From CAZNPL01 sp964574815 (GTDB lineage Bacteria; Planctomycetota; Phycisphaerae; UBA1845), in contig CAZNPL010000007.1 in NCBI GenBank assembly GCA_964574815.1, positions 124,001-188,000 on the forward strand: a stretch of 64,000 nt of DNA, read 5' to 3'. Numbering within the stretch: the first letter of the stretch is position 1; each line of letters starts with the position of its first letter. The position numbers were made by a program, and so were the translations under genes. Positions 26,078 through 36,270 of the stretch are shown here, piece by piece. The notes below the pieces were generated by a model, which was given only the letters and a program-made list of their open reading frames with translations, was not told the DNA's origin and did no database searches.

Positions 26078-26977
26078 ATGCGATTCGTCAAGATGCATGG
26101 CGCCGGCAACGACTACATTTTTGTTAATATTTTTCACCAATCCTTCACTGATCCGGCGGCGTTGTCGCGGGTTGTCTCCGACCGGCATACGGGCATCGGC
26201 GGCGACGGGCTGATCCTGATCGGCCCTTCTCAGGTCGCGGTGGCTCGGATGGAGATGTACAACGCGGACGGTTCGCGGGCGGGGATGTGCGGCAACGGGA
26301 TCCGGTGCGTGGCCAAGTATCTGTTCGACCGAGGATTCACTTCGGAAAGCACTTTCTTGATCGAGGCCGACGCCGGCGTGAAGCAGGCGGAGTGCATGAT
26401 TTCGGATGGTAAAGTATTGCGGGTGCGGATCGAGATGGGGGCGCCATCGTTCGCACCGAGTGCCATACCCGTGGCACTTTCGGGCGAGGAGGTGGTTGAT
26501 GCGCCCATCGAGGTTTCGGGGCGACCGTTGCTGATGACTTGCGTGTCGATGGGCAATCCGCATGCGGTGTTCTTCGTCGACTCGCTGGACGCGGTCGCAC
26601 TGCCGGTCGACGGGCCGGCGGTGGAGCACCATCCTCTGTTCCCCGAGCGGGTGAACGGCCACTTCGTCGAGGTGGTGGACCGGGAGCGCGTGAAGGTGCT
26701 GACCTGGGAGCGGGGCAGCGGGGCCACCCGTGCCTGCGGGACTGGGGCGTGTGCGGTATGCGTGGCCGGAGTGCGGACGGGGCGGACGGAGCGGCGGGTT
26801 GTGGCCGAGGTTCCCGGCGGGGAATTGGAGGTCGAGTGGGCCGAGGATGGGCGGGTGTATTTGGCAGGCGAGGCGGTGGAGGTGTTTGAGGGGGAGTGGA
26901 TGGGGGAAGAAGGCACGGAGGCACGAAGGCACGAAGGCACGAAGGCGGCTGGCCGCAAGGGTAGCGATTTGAGGTGA
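26078..26977 (+). CDS. dapF: Diaminopimelate epimerase DapF
   Basis: DapF converts LL- to meso-diaminopimelate for lysine and peptidoglycan synthesis in the cytoplasm. Both catalytic cysteine motifs are visible: MCGNGIRCVAKY and GATRACGTGACAV. The N-terminal KMHGAGNDYIFVN is typical. The product is 299 residues, about 20 longer than usual. The extra C-terminal tail (EEGTEARRHEGTKAAGRKG) is encoded by a purine-rich repeat array (26911-26945) and the start of a second repeat module, so it is probably a run-on into repeat DNA rather than part of the enzyme fold. Confidence 0.95.
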   Translation: MRFVKMHGAGNDYIFVNIFHQSFTDPAALSRVVSDRHTGIGGDGLILIGPSQVAVARMEMYNADGSRAGMCGNGIRCVAKYLFDRGFTSESTFLIEADAGVKQAECMISDGKVLRVRIEMGAPSFAPSAIPVALSGEEVVDAPIEVSGRPLLMTCVSMGNPHAVFFVDSLDAVALPVDGPAVEHHPLFPERVNGHFVEVVDRERVKVLTWERGSGATRACGTGACAVCVAGVRTGRTERRVVAEVPGGELEVEWAEDGRVYLAGEAVEVFEGEWMGEEGTEARRHEGTKAAGRKGSDLR

Positions 26978-27017
26978 CGGGGCGCGTGCCTGCGGGTCTG
27001 GGTTTGGGTTCGTTTGG
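26911..27017. repeat. Modular dispersed repeat, copy 1
   Basis: Three modules follow in order. Module A is an array of the 8-base unit GGCACGAA (26911-26945). Module B is GGCTGGCCGCAAGGGTAGCG and following bases (26944-26986). Module C is TTGGGTTCGTTTGG (27004-27017). The first two overlap the 3' end of dapF. A further C copy, TTGGCTCCGTTTGG, lies at 27085-27098, and a weaker one ends at 27160. Confidence 0.8.
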
Positions 27018-27170
27018 AGGACAAACGAGGAGACAGGAGACAGAAGCAGGAGACACGAGGGGGAAGGACACTGCTGGGCGGCGTTTGGCTCCGTTTGGAA
27101 ACTTAATCCGCAGATTACGCAGATTGACGGAGATTTTGGGGGTTCGGTGGGTACGTTTGGAAGGAAGGCA

Positions 27171-27257
27171 GGCACGAAGGCAAGGAGGCACGTAGGCACG
27201 AAGGGGGTGGCCAGGAATGTGGCGATTCGGGTTGGCGGGGCGCTTGGCTTTGTTTGG
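27171..27257. repeat. Modular dispersed repeat, copy 2
   Basis: Module A is GGCACGAAGGCAAGGAGGCA and following bases (27171-27204). Module B is at 27203-27243 and shares GGCGATTCGG and surrounding bases with copy 3. Module C is TTGGCTTTGTTTGG at 27244-27257. The order A-B-C is the same as in copy 1. Confidence 0.8.
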
Positions 27258-27357
27258 CGCCGGTTGTCGTGCCAGTTGGGACGCGGCGAGGACCGACGGC
27301 CGGCCCGTGGCGGCTGCATGGGCCGGGCGGTATAGGCGGCAGGTCGCTGACCACTGG

Positions 27358-27551
27358 TAACTGAAGACCGACGACTCTCCGTGAGTTTGGGTTCGTTTGG
27401 CGCGGGCGCTTGCGGCCGCGGGCCTTGCTCGGGGACCGGTCGCTGGCGCTGCTGGCTCTGATGGGAGGCGGGCGCGACACGGGCCACGGTGCGGAGGTCT
27501 GATAACTGAAGGCCGACAACTGAGAACTCGCGCAGCGTTGGCTTTGTTTGG
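27358..27551. repeat. Paired TAACTGAAG-type repeats, each followed by module C
   Basis: TAACTGAAGACCGACGACT (27358-27376) and TAACTGAAGGCCGACAACT (27503-27521) agree at 17 of 19 bases. Each is followed after 10-16 bases by a module C copy, TTGGGTTCGTTTGG (27387-27400) or TTGGCTTTGTTTGG (27538-27551). This points to a composite unit that has been duplicated. No gene is supported on either strand between 26978 and 27950. Confidence 0.75.
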
Positions 27552-27787
27552 CGCCCGGGGTGTGGTTGGGTCTTTGCTGGGCTGGCCCATTGGTCCACTG
27601 CTCCTTGGGCGCGCAGCTTGGGCGCGCGTTTCTTCCGTAGGTAAAACACGGGGGCTGTTCAAGAAATTGGGGAAAAAGATGGAACACCGCGCTGCAGGTG
27701 GTTGGGGGCGACGTTATAGGACGAGGGGTAGTCGGCGGCCGTGTTGCCACGGGCGGGCTGGGGCAACGAGAGCAGGGGAGCAGGTTT

Positions 27788-27844
27788 ACCCCGGGTTCCG
27801 CATTCGCTCCACCCGGGGCTATTGGAGCAGCGCCCCTTCGGGGC
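27788..27844. repeat. REP-like double hairpin
   Basis: Two inverted repeats follow each other. The first pairs CCCCGGGT (27789-27796) with ACCCGGGG (27811-27818) around a 14-base loop. The second pairs GCCCC (27832-27836) with GGGGC (27840-27844) around TTC. It lies about 100 bases before a protein-coding gene and within the repeat-rich spacer. Confidence 0.7.
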
Positions 27845-27950
27845 TGTTGGGACGGCGGCGGTGGCCTGTTTTCAGGTTTGCGACTGTCAGCGGGTGCCGT
27901 TCGGACGGTTTGCCAGGGCAGCGGGATGAGGCTGTTTTGATTGGGTTGTG

Positions 27951-29399
27951 ATGGTTCGGCGTCGGGGCAGCAGGTATCTGCGGTTCGAGCGCGAGACGCG
28001 GGTGGCGTCTTGGGTGATCTCTCTGGGGTGCGCGGTTTGGGTGGTGTGGGTGGTGGCGACTCGTTGGGGTGGGGTGCCGGCTGCGCCGACTGGGACGGGG
28101 AACGCGGCCATGCTTGAGATCGACCCGACGCTCGATCGTACAAAGGAGTTGGTGGCGGCGTTGGAGGCGCTGCCGCCGGAACCGAAGCTCTCCTATCCGC
28201 CGGCGCCGGAGGGAATGGAATGGGCGCCGGCGCCGCCGAGTTGGGGCATCACATCAGCATTGAACGGGGAATGGTCGCCGGCGACGCGGCCTGACCAATA
28301 TACGGCAATACAGCACTTCCAGCAGCCCGAAGTGGCGCGGGCGCTCGACCGGCTGGTTGCGATCAAGCCGGGGTTTTGGCGGGTGGCTGAACCGGGCTTC
28401 GCAGGTATGCGGCGTGCGGCGAAGAACTTAGTGGTTCGCGCCCGGTATTACCATGCGGAGCGCGGCGACACCGATGCTGCTTTGGCGGACCTGGTGGGCG
28501 TGCTTGGGCTGGGGAGCTTTGGCTATGGGAGCGGGGAGCTTCTGGGGATCCTCCTAGCCGGAGCGACCGAGGGCTTGGCGCTTAGTGAATTGCGTCTTCT
28601 ATCTCGCGAGCGCCCGCTGACGCGCAAACAGATGCACCGCGTGGTGTCGGCGATGCGGGATTTGCAGCCCGGAAGGGAGGAGCGGTGGGCGCTGGTGATC
28701 GAGACGCAGATTCGGCCGATAGGTCAAGCACTCGAGGGCTGCTACACGCTGAGCGGTGACGGCCGCGGGTGGCTTGTGTTGAGCCGTCTGGGCGACGCAC
28801 TGGCGACGCCTCAACGGCAGGGGTGGCGGTGCGGGGCGTGGAACGGGCTATCGGTGGTTTTCAACGGGCGTGAGGTTGTTTCGGCGAAGATCGAGACAAT
28901 TCGTGCATTCTATGAGGCTGCATCGGGGTTGCCGTACGCGAAGGCGCTCGAGGCCCTCGAGATGCCCGCCGCGCGGCGGGATTTCAATCTGCTCGACGGA
29001 CCGTTAAACAGCGCGCAGTCGGTTCGAACCTATGCGCAGTCCACGTATCGAGTGCAGGTCGGCGAGGCGGCGCAACAGAACGCGACGATATTGACTGTCG
29101 CTCTCTCGGCCTATTGGAGCGAAGTCGGCGAGTATCCTGCGGCGCTGGCTGTGCTTGTGCCGGAATATCTGGAGTCCATGCCGCTCGATCCTTTTGTCGA
29201 TGAGCCGTTGCGATATAAGCTGAAAGATGACGGGAGCTATCTGCTGTACTCGGTGTTTCGTAATCAGGTCGATGACGGCGGGCTGCATTACTGGGATATG
29301 GGGGACGACCGCGACATGGAGAAATGTGATTCGGTTTACAGTCGGCCTCGGCGGGAGTCGCGGTATGAGTTTGTGGTTGAGAAAGGTGAGGATGGGTAG
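27951..29399 (+). CDS. Membrane-anchored protein with pseudopilin-like C-terminal region, unknown function
   Basis: The 482-residue product is not a named family that I recognise. It has one N-terminal membrane helix (about 18-38, ASWVISLGCAVWVVWVVAT), so the rest is probably extracytoplasmic. The C-terminal part contains LSAYWSEVGEYPAALAVLVP, then SMPLDPFVDEPLRYKLKDDG and LLYSVFRNQVDDGG. That arrangement resembles the tail of type II secretion pseudopilins, and many large planctomycete proteins have it. ATG at 27951 is used; GTG at 27948 directly precedes it. It lies between repeat-rich spacers and shares no clear operon with its neighbours. Confidence 0.75.
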   Translation: MVRRRGSRYLRFERETRVASWVISLGCAVWVVWVVATRWGGVPAAPTGTGNAAMLEIDPTLDRTKELVAALEALPPEPKLSYPPAPEGMEWAPAPPSWGITSALNGEWSPATRPDQYTAIQHFQQPEVARALDRLVAIKPGFWRVAEPGFAGMRRAAKNLVVRARYYHAERGDTDAALADLVGVLGLGSFGYGSGELLGILLAGATEGLALSELRLLSRERPLTRKQMHRVVSAMRDLQPGREERWALVIETQIRPIGQALEGCYTLSGDGRGWLVLSRLGDALATPQRQGWRCGAWNGLSVVFNGREVVSAKIETIRAFYEAASGLPYAKALEALEMPAARRDFNLLDGPLNSAQSVRTYAQSTYRVQVGEAAQQNATILTVALSAYWSEVGEYPAALAVLVPEYLESMPLDPFVDEPLRYKLKDDGSYLLYSVFRNQVDDGGLHYWDMGDDRDMEKCDSVYSRPRRESRYEFVVEKGEDG

Positions 29400-29445
29400 G
29401 AGAAGCACGGAGGCACCCGGCTGAGGCGGGCAGGCTCCGGGACGC

Positions 29446-29471
29446 AGGCGGCGGGCGGAGTCCGCCCTACG
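29446..29471. repeat. Palindrome-containing dispersed repeat
   Basis: AGGCGGCGGGCGGAGTCCGC and following bases contain the palindrome GGGCGGA-G-TCCGCCC (29453-29467). A related copy at 31305-31330 agrees at about 21 of 26 bases but has lost perfect symmetry. A short module A-like stretch (AGCACGGAGGCACC) lies just upstream at 29404. Confidence 0.7.
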
Positions 29472-29508
29472 TGGTTGCGATGGGACCTTGTGATTCTGGC
29501 GTTGGGTT

Positions 29509-30972
29509 ATGAGCGGGTGTGCTGAAGCCGGCGATTGTGAAGGGGCTTTGGAGGTTCCGGAGCGGTTGGATCCGGTGCGGGTGGATGATCCGCAGGCCGG
29601 GTGGCGGGTTGTGGGGCCTTTCGCGCTTCCGGGAATGGTGCTGCTTTGGATTTCGCCGGCGCGGGTGGGGAAGCATCTCGAGCGGGCGGGTTGGGGAGCG
29701 GCGATTCTGGCGCATCTGTTCGGGCTGGCCGTCGGGTGGGGGTTCTTCTGGTGGTGTGAAGCGTATACGGAACATCATCCGTTCGGGGCGCGGGCACCGA
29801 TGTTTCCTGCGGGGTGGGGAATGTCGGAGCCGGATTTTGTTCCGCCTTCGCTTTCGCTTTGGGAGTATGTGCGGGCGCCGTTTGCGGTAATTGCGATCGA
29901 TCTGCATCGGGCGGATCCGACGGTGGGCAGCCGGTGGCCTTACTACCTAGCCGGGCTGGGGGCGGTCGAGGTCGCGATGCTGGTGCTGGCCGTGGCGCTG
30001 ATGCCGTACGCGGCGGCGGGGGAGCCTGCGAAACGTCTGTTCGGGCGGTGTCTGCGGCTGACCTGGTGGAGCACGAGTCTGTTTGCGCTGGGGGGTGTGC
30101 TGACGCTGCCTTACTTGTGGGCGCGGGGGCATTGGGTGTCCATCAACGAATGGCATGCGGTCGACGCATTGGGCGCGGCGGTTTTCGCGTCGTGGTGGAT
30201 GTTGATCTGGCTGCGGTCGGGGTACGGATATGCGGGGGTGGCGGAGGGGCCTGCGTGGGCGCCGCGGACGCCGCACTGCGAGGGGTGCGGGTACAACATC
30301 GGGCACCTGTCGAAGACGGGGAACTGTCCGGAATGCGGCCGGCCCGTGGCCGAGTCGCTGCCGGAGCGGCGGCAGTTGACGTCATTCGCGACGGCACGGG
30401 GGCTGTTGAAGAAGTTCAACGCGTTGCGCTTTACCATGCGGGATGCGGTCTTTGATGCGTCGTTTTTCGATCGGTTGAGCGTGACGGGCGGGCATGCGCG
30501 GGCGCGGTCGTTCTTCTTTGCGGTGTGCTGGGTTGTTCCGCTGATCGTAATCACGCTCGTCGTGGCGCTGGTGTTTTTACTGGCGATTTCGCCCGAGGAA
30601 GAACTTGCCGAGCTGATACCGGGAGTGATCGCTGCGGTAGCTTTTGGGGTGGCGTGTTTCGTCGGGCAGGTTCTGCTGGTCGGGATCACGTGCGGCGTAG
30701 TGGCAGGCTTGGATCGACGAGAGGTGCGAACGGTGGCGACGGTGGCGTTTCATGCGTCCTCGTTTCTGTTGCTGCTTATCATCGGAATCGCACTCGGGTA
30801 TGCGGCGGGCGGTCTTGGCGTGTTCGCGGTCTTCTTGGATTTGGGTTTGGGGTATGGGGTGGTTCTTCTGCTAGTCGGTGTGGTGTTTGCGGGGATCGGG
30901 GTCTGGTGTGTGGTGCGGGCGTTGAAGACGCTACGGCGGGCGCTGGTTCGGACGCGGTGGGCGAATGGGTAG
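29509..30972 (+). CDS. Multipass membrane protein with central zinc ribbon, unknown function
   Basis: The 487-residue product has about four hydrophobic segments before, and about four after, a cytosolic zinc-ribbon-like motif. The motif is C257-x2-C260-GYN-...-C273-PE-C276-G, a form often met in planctomycete membrane proteins of unknown role. The second half carries long helices such as VVPLIVITLVVALVFLLAI. There is no catalytic signature. The coding strand is very G-rich compared with the flagellar cluster. It follows the pseudopilin-tailed gene with a 109-base repeat-bearing spacer and may be co-transcribed with it. Confidence 0.75.
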   Translation: MSGCAEAGDCEGALEVPERLDPVRVDDPQAGWRVVGPFALPGMVLLWISPARVGKHLERAGWGAAILAHLFGLAVGWGFFWWCEAYTEHHPFGARAPMFPAGWGMSEPDFVPPSLSLWEYVRAPFAVIAIDLHRADPTVGSRWPYYLAGLGAVEVAMLVLAVALMPYAAAGEPAKRLFGRCLRLTWWSTSLFALGGVLTLPYLWARGHWVSINEWHAVDALGAAVFASWWMLIWLRSGYGYAGVAEGPAWAPRTPHCEGCGYNIGHLSKTGNCPECGRPVAESLPERRQLTSFATARGLLKKFNALRFTMRDAVFDASFFDRLSVTGGHARARSFFFAVCWVVPLIVITLVVALVFLLAISPEEELAELIPGVIAAVAFGVACFVGQVLLVGITCGVVAGLDRREVRTVATVAFHASSFLLLLIIGIALGYAAGGLGVFAVFLDLGLGYGVVLLLVGVVFAGIGVWCVVRALKTLRRALVRTRWANG

Positions 30973-31437
30973 GAAAGGAAGGCACGGAGGCATGGAGGGA
31001 CGGAGGCACGTAGGCGCAGCGCGGCCTTTGGCCGCAACCAAAGGAAGGGACAGAGGGACGGAGGGGCGAAGGGACGAAGGAACGGGCTCCTCCCGCAATG
31101 CAAGCTGCGGGGAACGGTGAACTAATGTGCGCAGCATAAGGGGAATCTTCGCGGGCGGGGAAGAAACCTGTTGTTAGTCGTACGAAGGGGGTTGGCCGGG
31201 AACGGGGCGATTCGGACTGATGGGGCTTGCTCCCTCCGGCTTGTTCTTGGGTTCGTTTGATCGGGCGTGGCGCGCAGGGACGAGGCAAGGGCGTAAAGGG
31301 GCGGAGGCGGCGGGTGGATCTCGCCCTATGGGCTTGCGCCGGCGGCCGAGTCAGGGTCAGCGTGACCGCTCCATGACAATTGCGTGCGCGTGCATGGTGT
31401 CAACGTCGGGCCGCCTACGGCCGCGGGTGGAGCGAAG
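30973..31437. other. Convergent spacer filled with repeats
   Basis: No gene is supported here; the flanking genes converge on it. It holds module A-like purine repeats (30976-31015 and 31045-31080) and the small hairpin GCGGCC-TTT-GGCCGC (31021-31035). A module B copy (31187-31229) and a module C copy, TTGGGTTCGTTTGA (31247-31260), follow, then the second copy of the 26-base repeat (31305-31330). No T-tailed terminator for sdhB was found. Confidence 0.7.
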
Positions 31438-32186
31438 CTACGTCCTTGCCGTGACGCGCGATTTCATGAAATCGCGATTGAGCCGGGCGATGAAGTCGAC
31501 GCTGATATCGACCGGACACGCCTCCTGGCACGCCCCATGGTTCGTGCAGTTGCCAAAGCCCTCGGCATCCATGGTCGCGATCATGGCACGCACCCGCGCT
31601 TCGCGTTCCGGCAACCCCTGGGGGAGCAATCCAAGGTGAGACACCTTGGCGGCGGTAAACAGCATCGACGACGCATTCGGACAGGCGGCCACGCATGCGC
31701 CGCATCCGATACACGCGGCCGCGTCGAGCGACCGCTCGGCGACCTGCTTTCGAACCGGGATCGCGTTCGCCTCCGGCGCACTCCCCGTACGGACCGAGAT
31801 GTAGCCACCGGCGGCCATGATCCGATCGAGCGCGGTGCGGTCCACCACGAGGTCCTTGATGACCGGAAACGCCCTGGCTCGCCACGGCTCGATCCAGATC
31901 GTGTCTCCGTCTTGGAAGCTTCGCATGTGGAGCTGGCAGGTCGCCCCCTTGTCGCGCGAGCCATGCGGAATCCCGTTGATCATCAGGCCGCACGAGCCGC
32001 AGATACCCTCCCGGCAGTCGTGGTCAAAGTGAATCGGCTCCTGCCCGCCGGCGACGAGCTGCTCGTTCACGACGTCGAGCATTTCCAGAAACGACATATG
32101 TTCGGCGATGTCGTTCGCCTGATAGGTGACAAATCGCCCCTTCTGATCGGGACCCGGTTGCCTCCATACATGCAACGTGAAATTCA

Positions 32187-32187
<1 letters not shown>
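31438..32187 (-). CDS. sdhB: Succinate dehydrogenase/fumarate reductase iron-sulfur subunit
   Basis: The 249-residue product carries the three iron-sulfur clusters of complex II. The [2Fe-2S] motif is CREGICGSCG. The two C-terminal cluster motifs are CIGCGACVAACP and CTNHGACQEACP. ATG at 32187 overlaps the sdhA stop by one base (TAATG); the longer frame would add an unrelated stretch inside sdhA. It transfers electrons from SdhA to the membrane subunit. The sequence style is that of the Bacteroidota/epsilon-type (B-type) enzyme, which goes with a single membrane subunit. Confidence 0.95.
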
Positions 32188-34103
<1,916 letters not shown>

Positions 34104-34120
34104 GGCTCGAATTACTCGCG

Positions 34121-34801
34121 CTATTCAACCAGCCCCGTCAGAACCGCGACCGGGACCGTCAGGTAGCCCACGACAATCAGAATCGCGACGACCGCAGCAA
34201 TCGGCCGGCGCCAGTCGTTGTAGCTCGGGTCGTTCACGCCCAGCGTCTGCATCCCGCTCCAGATACCGTGGTACAGATGCAGGCCCAGCGGAATCATCAC
34301 CAACATATACAGCAGCGCGACCCACCACACCTGGAAACCGGCCACCACGTTCCGGTACGGAGACGCAACAAAGTTGTGATGGGCCACGCCCCACGTCAGG
34401 TGCAGAAGATGGTAGATGACGTACAACGCAACGACCACGCCTCCCCATCGCATCGTGTAGGAGGCATAGCTGAACGCCAGCCGCTGCTCCTTGCGATACT
34501 TCACGTCGCGCGCCCGCCAACTTGCCAGCGTGAGCTGAACCGCCGCCAGAATGTGAACCGCGACGGCGGCGAGCAGGACGAACCGCACCAGCCACAACGC
34601 CTGCCCGTGCCCGAAAAGCGGGGCCCCCATCTCGCGCAGCCAGTGGGCGTACGCGTCGAACTTCTCCGCCCCGGCGAAGATCTTCAGGTTGCCGAGCATG
34701 TGGCCGATGACGAAGAGCAACAAGAAGATCCCCGTCACCGCCATCAGGATCTTTTTGCCCACCGTTGAGCGATAAAGCGTCGCAGCCTGCGGCTGGCGCA
34801 T
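34121..34801 (-). CDS. sdhC: Succinate dehydrogenase cytochrome b subunit
   Basis: The 226-residue product is the single membrane anchor of a B-type complex II. Five membrane helices are visible, including MAVTGIFLLLFVIGHMLGNL and WWVALLYMLVMIPLGLHLYHG. Histidines in GHMLGN, AVHILAAV, YHLLH and LHLYHG fit the di-haem family. ATG at 34801 is preferred because GGAG lies nine bases upstream; two other in-frame ATGs lie 15 and 21 bases further out. No sdhD is present, as expected for this type. Confidence 0.93.
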   Translation of the reverse strand: MRQPQAATLYRSTVGKKILMAVTGIFLLLFVIGHMLGNLKIFAGAEKFDAYAHWLREMGAPLFGHGQALWLVRFVLLAAVAVHILAAVQLTLASWRARDVKYRKEQRLAFSYASYTMRWGGVVVALYVIYHLLHLTWGVAHHNFVASPYRNVVAGFQVWWVALLYMLVMIPLGLHLYHGIWSGMQTLGVNDPSYNDWRRPIAAVVAILIVVGYLTVPVAVLTGLVE

Positions 34802-35141
34802 GACTTTCAACTCCATCAGCATGACCGGAATGATCCTACTCGCCCTACCCGGGCGCCCTTGCCGGTCAACCGGACTCGGTCGCCCCAACCAGCGGATCCA
34901 GGCGTCACCGAATCCGCGGACTCGCACGGCAACAGAAAGCTACACGCATGTGCATGCCACGTCCATCACCGACAACCTGCACAATCGCCTTGAAGCCGGC
35001 CCTTGACGGAGACGCAATCGCCCCCAACGTCTACTCCGCTCTCCGACGAATTGTTAGCGTGTTGCTCCTTCCGGGACAACTCTTTTTGTGAAGCTCTCGC
35101 GATACGCTCGCCCGCCATCACGCGTCTTCAGAAATCGTTCA
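34802..35141. other. Spacer upstream of sdhC
   Basis: These 340 bases lie between the sdhC start and the end of the oxidoreductase gene, and should hold the sdh promoter. I see no gene and no convincing -35/-10 pair on the minus strand. Confidence 0.5.
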
Positions 35142-36149
35142 TTACAGTCGCCAATCATGTTGACCGATGGCCTCGACGATATCCTCGGCAAGCTGGACGG
35201 CGGCCGCGCCGTCCTCACCCGTGACGGCGGGCGGCTCGCCGGTCCGGACGGCGTTGAGGAACGAGTCGATTTCCGCCCGCAACGGCTCCACGTCGCGCAG
35301 CGTCAGCGGCTCGACCTTGACCATCTTGCCGAAATCCAGACCGCTCATCTGGGACAGATCTTCAAAGTTCCGCTCGCGGGCCATCTGAATCAGGTCCAGG
35401 TTGGCGTCCTTCTTGACCGCGAGGCCCGACTTCTTCTGGTAATCCATAGTAAAGTACGCATCCGGCGAGAAAACGCGGAGGCGCCGGTCGGTCTTCAGCG
35501 CCAGCCGGGAGGCCGTGAGGTTGACCACGCACCCGTTATCGAAACTCACCCGGGCGTTGGCCACGTCCTCGTGCGGCCCGAGAACGGCCACCCCGACCGC
35601 GTGAATCCTGTAATTGCGCGTCTTCACAAGATGCAGCACGACGTCGATGTCGTGGATCATCATGTCGAAAACAACGCCGACGTCGGCGCTGCGGAAGGTA
35701 AACGGGCTGACGCGTTGCGTCTCGACGAACTTCGGCTCGACCCCCATCCGATCCATCGCCAGCACGACCGGGTTGAAACGCTCGCTGTGCCCTACACTCA
35801 GCACGGCCTTGCCCCGTTGGGCCCATTCCACGATCCGCCGGGCCGTGTCGCGGTCGGGCGCGATCGGCTTCTCGATGAGCGTTGCCACCCCGGCGTCCAG
35901 AAAGGGCTGTGCGACCTCTGCATGGTACACCGTCGGCACGGCGATCGTGACGGCGTCCACCTTCCCCAACAGCTCGGACGACCGGGTCACCACCGGAGCC
36001 CCGAACTTCCCGGCGATCTCTTTCGCCCGCTTCTCATCGGTATCGCAGACCGCAACCAGCTCAACGCCGTCGGTCTCCGAGTAGATTCTCACATGGTGGC
36101 GGCCCATGTGCCCCGCGCCGATGACCGCCGTTCGGATGGTTTCCGGCAT
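35142..36149 (-). CDS. Gfo/Idh/MocA family oxidoreductase
   Basis: The 335-residue product has an N-terminal NAD(P)-binding Rossmann fold (TAVIGAGHMGRHHVRIYSE). The family motif EKPIA follows (TLIEKPIAPDRDTARRIVEW), then HSERFNPVV and a C-terminal substrate domain. Its position downstream of lpxA matches the place of gnnA in bacteria that make diamino-lipid A. GnnA oxidises UDP-GlcNAc at C3. The partner aminotransferase GnnB is not in the window, so this function is a hypothesis. ATG at 36149 is chosen because GAGG lies ten bases upstream and the Rossmann strand follows. Other sugar dehydrogenase roles are possible. Confidence 0.9.
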   Translation of the reverse strand: MPETIRTAVIGAGHMGRHHVRIYSETDGVELVAVCDTDEKRAKEIAGKFGAPVVTRSSELLGKVDAVTIAVPTVYHAEVAQPFLDAGVATLIEKPIAPDRDTARRIVEWAQRGKAVLSVGHSERFNPVVLAMDRMGVEPKFVETQRVSPFTFRSADVGVVFDMMIHDIDVVLHLVKTRNYRIHAVGVAVLGPHEDVANARVSFDNGCVVNLTASRLALKTDRRLRVFSPDAYFTMDYQKKSGLAVKKDANLDLIQMARERNFEDLSQMSGLDFGKMVKVEPLTLRDVEPLRAEIDSFLNAVRTGEPPAVTGEDGAAAVQLAEDIVEAIGQHDWRL

Positions 36150-36270
36150 GGTTCCGTGCCTCGATCTCCCCTCGGGAAATCTCTGAGTCAGGCCCGTCAT
36201 TCAATCGGGCATCCACATTTCACTCGCTCGCCCCCCGGCGAGAACTCTCACGAAGGGCGATTAACGTTGA

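Noticed and set aside
26911..26945. GGCACGAA array as a CRISPR
   Set aside because: The unit is eight bases long with no spacers.
22178..27649. A continuous minus-strand reading frame of about 1820 codons opposite flhF, fliA and dapF
   Set aside because: It runs antisense to well-supported genes in a GC-rich genome where stops are rare. Its product is Pro/Arg-rich with no domains, and part of it is a translation of the dispersed repeats.
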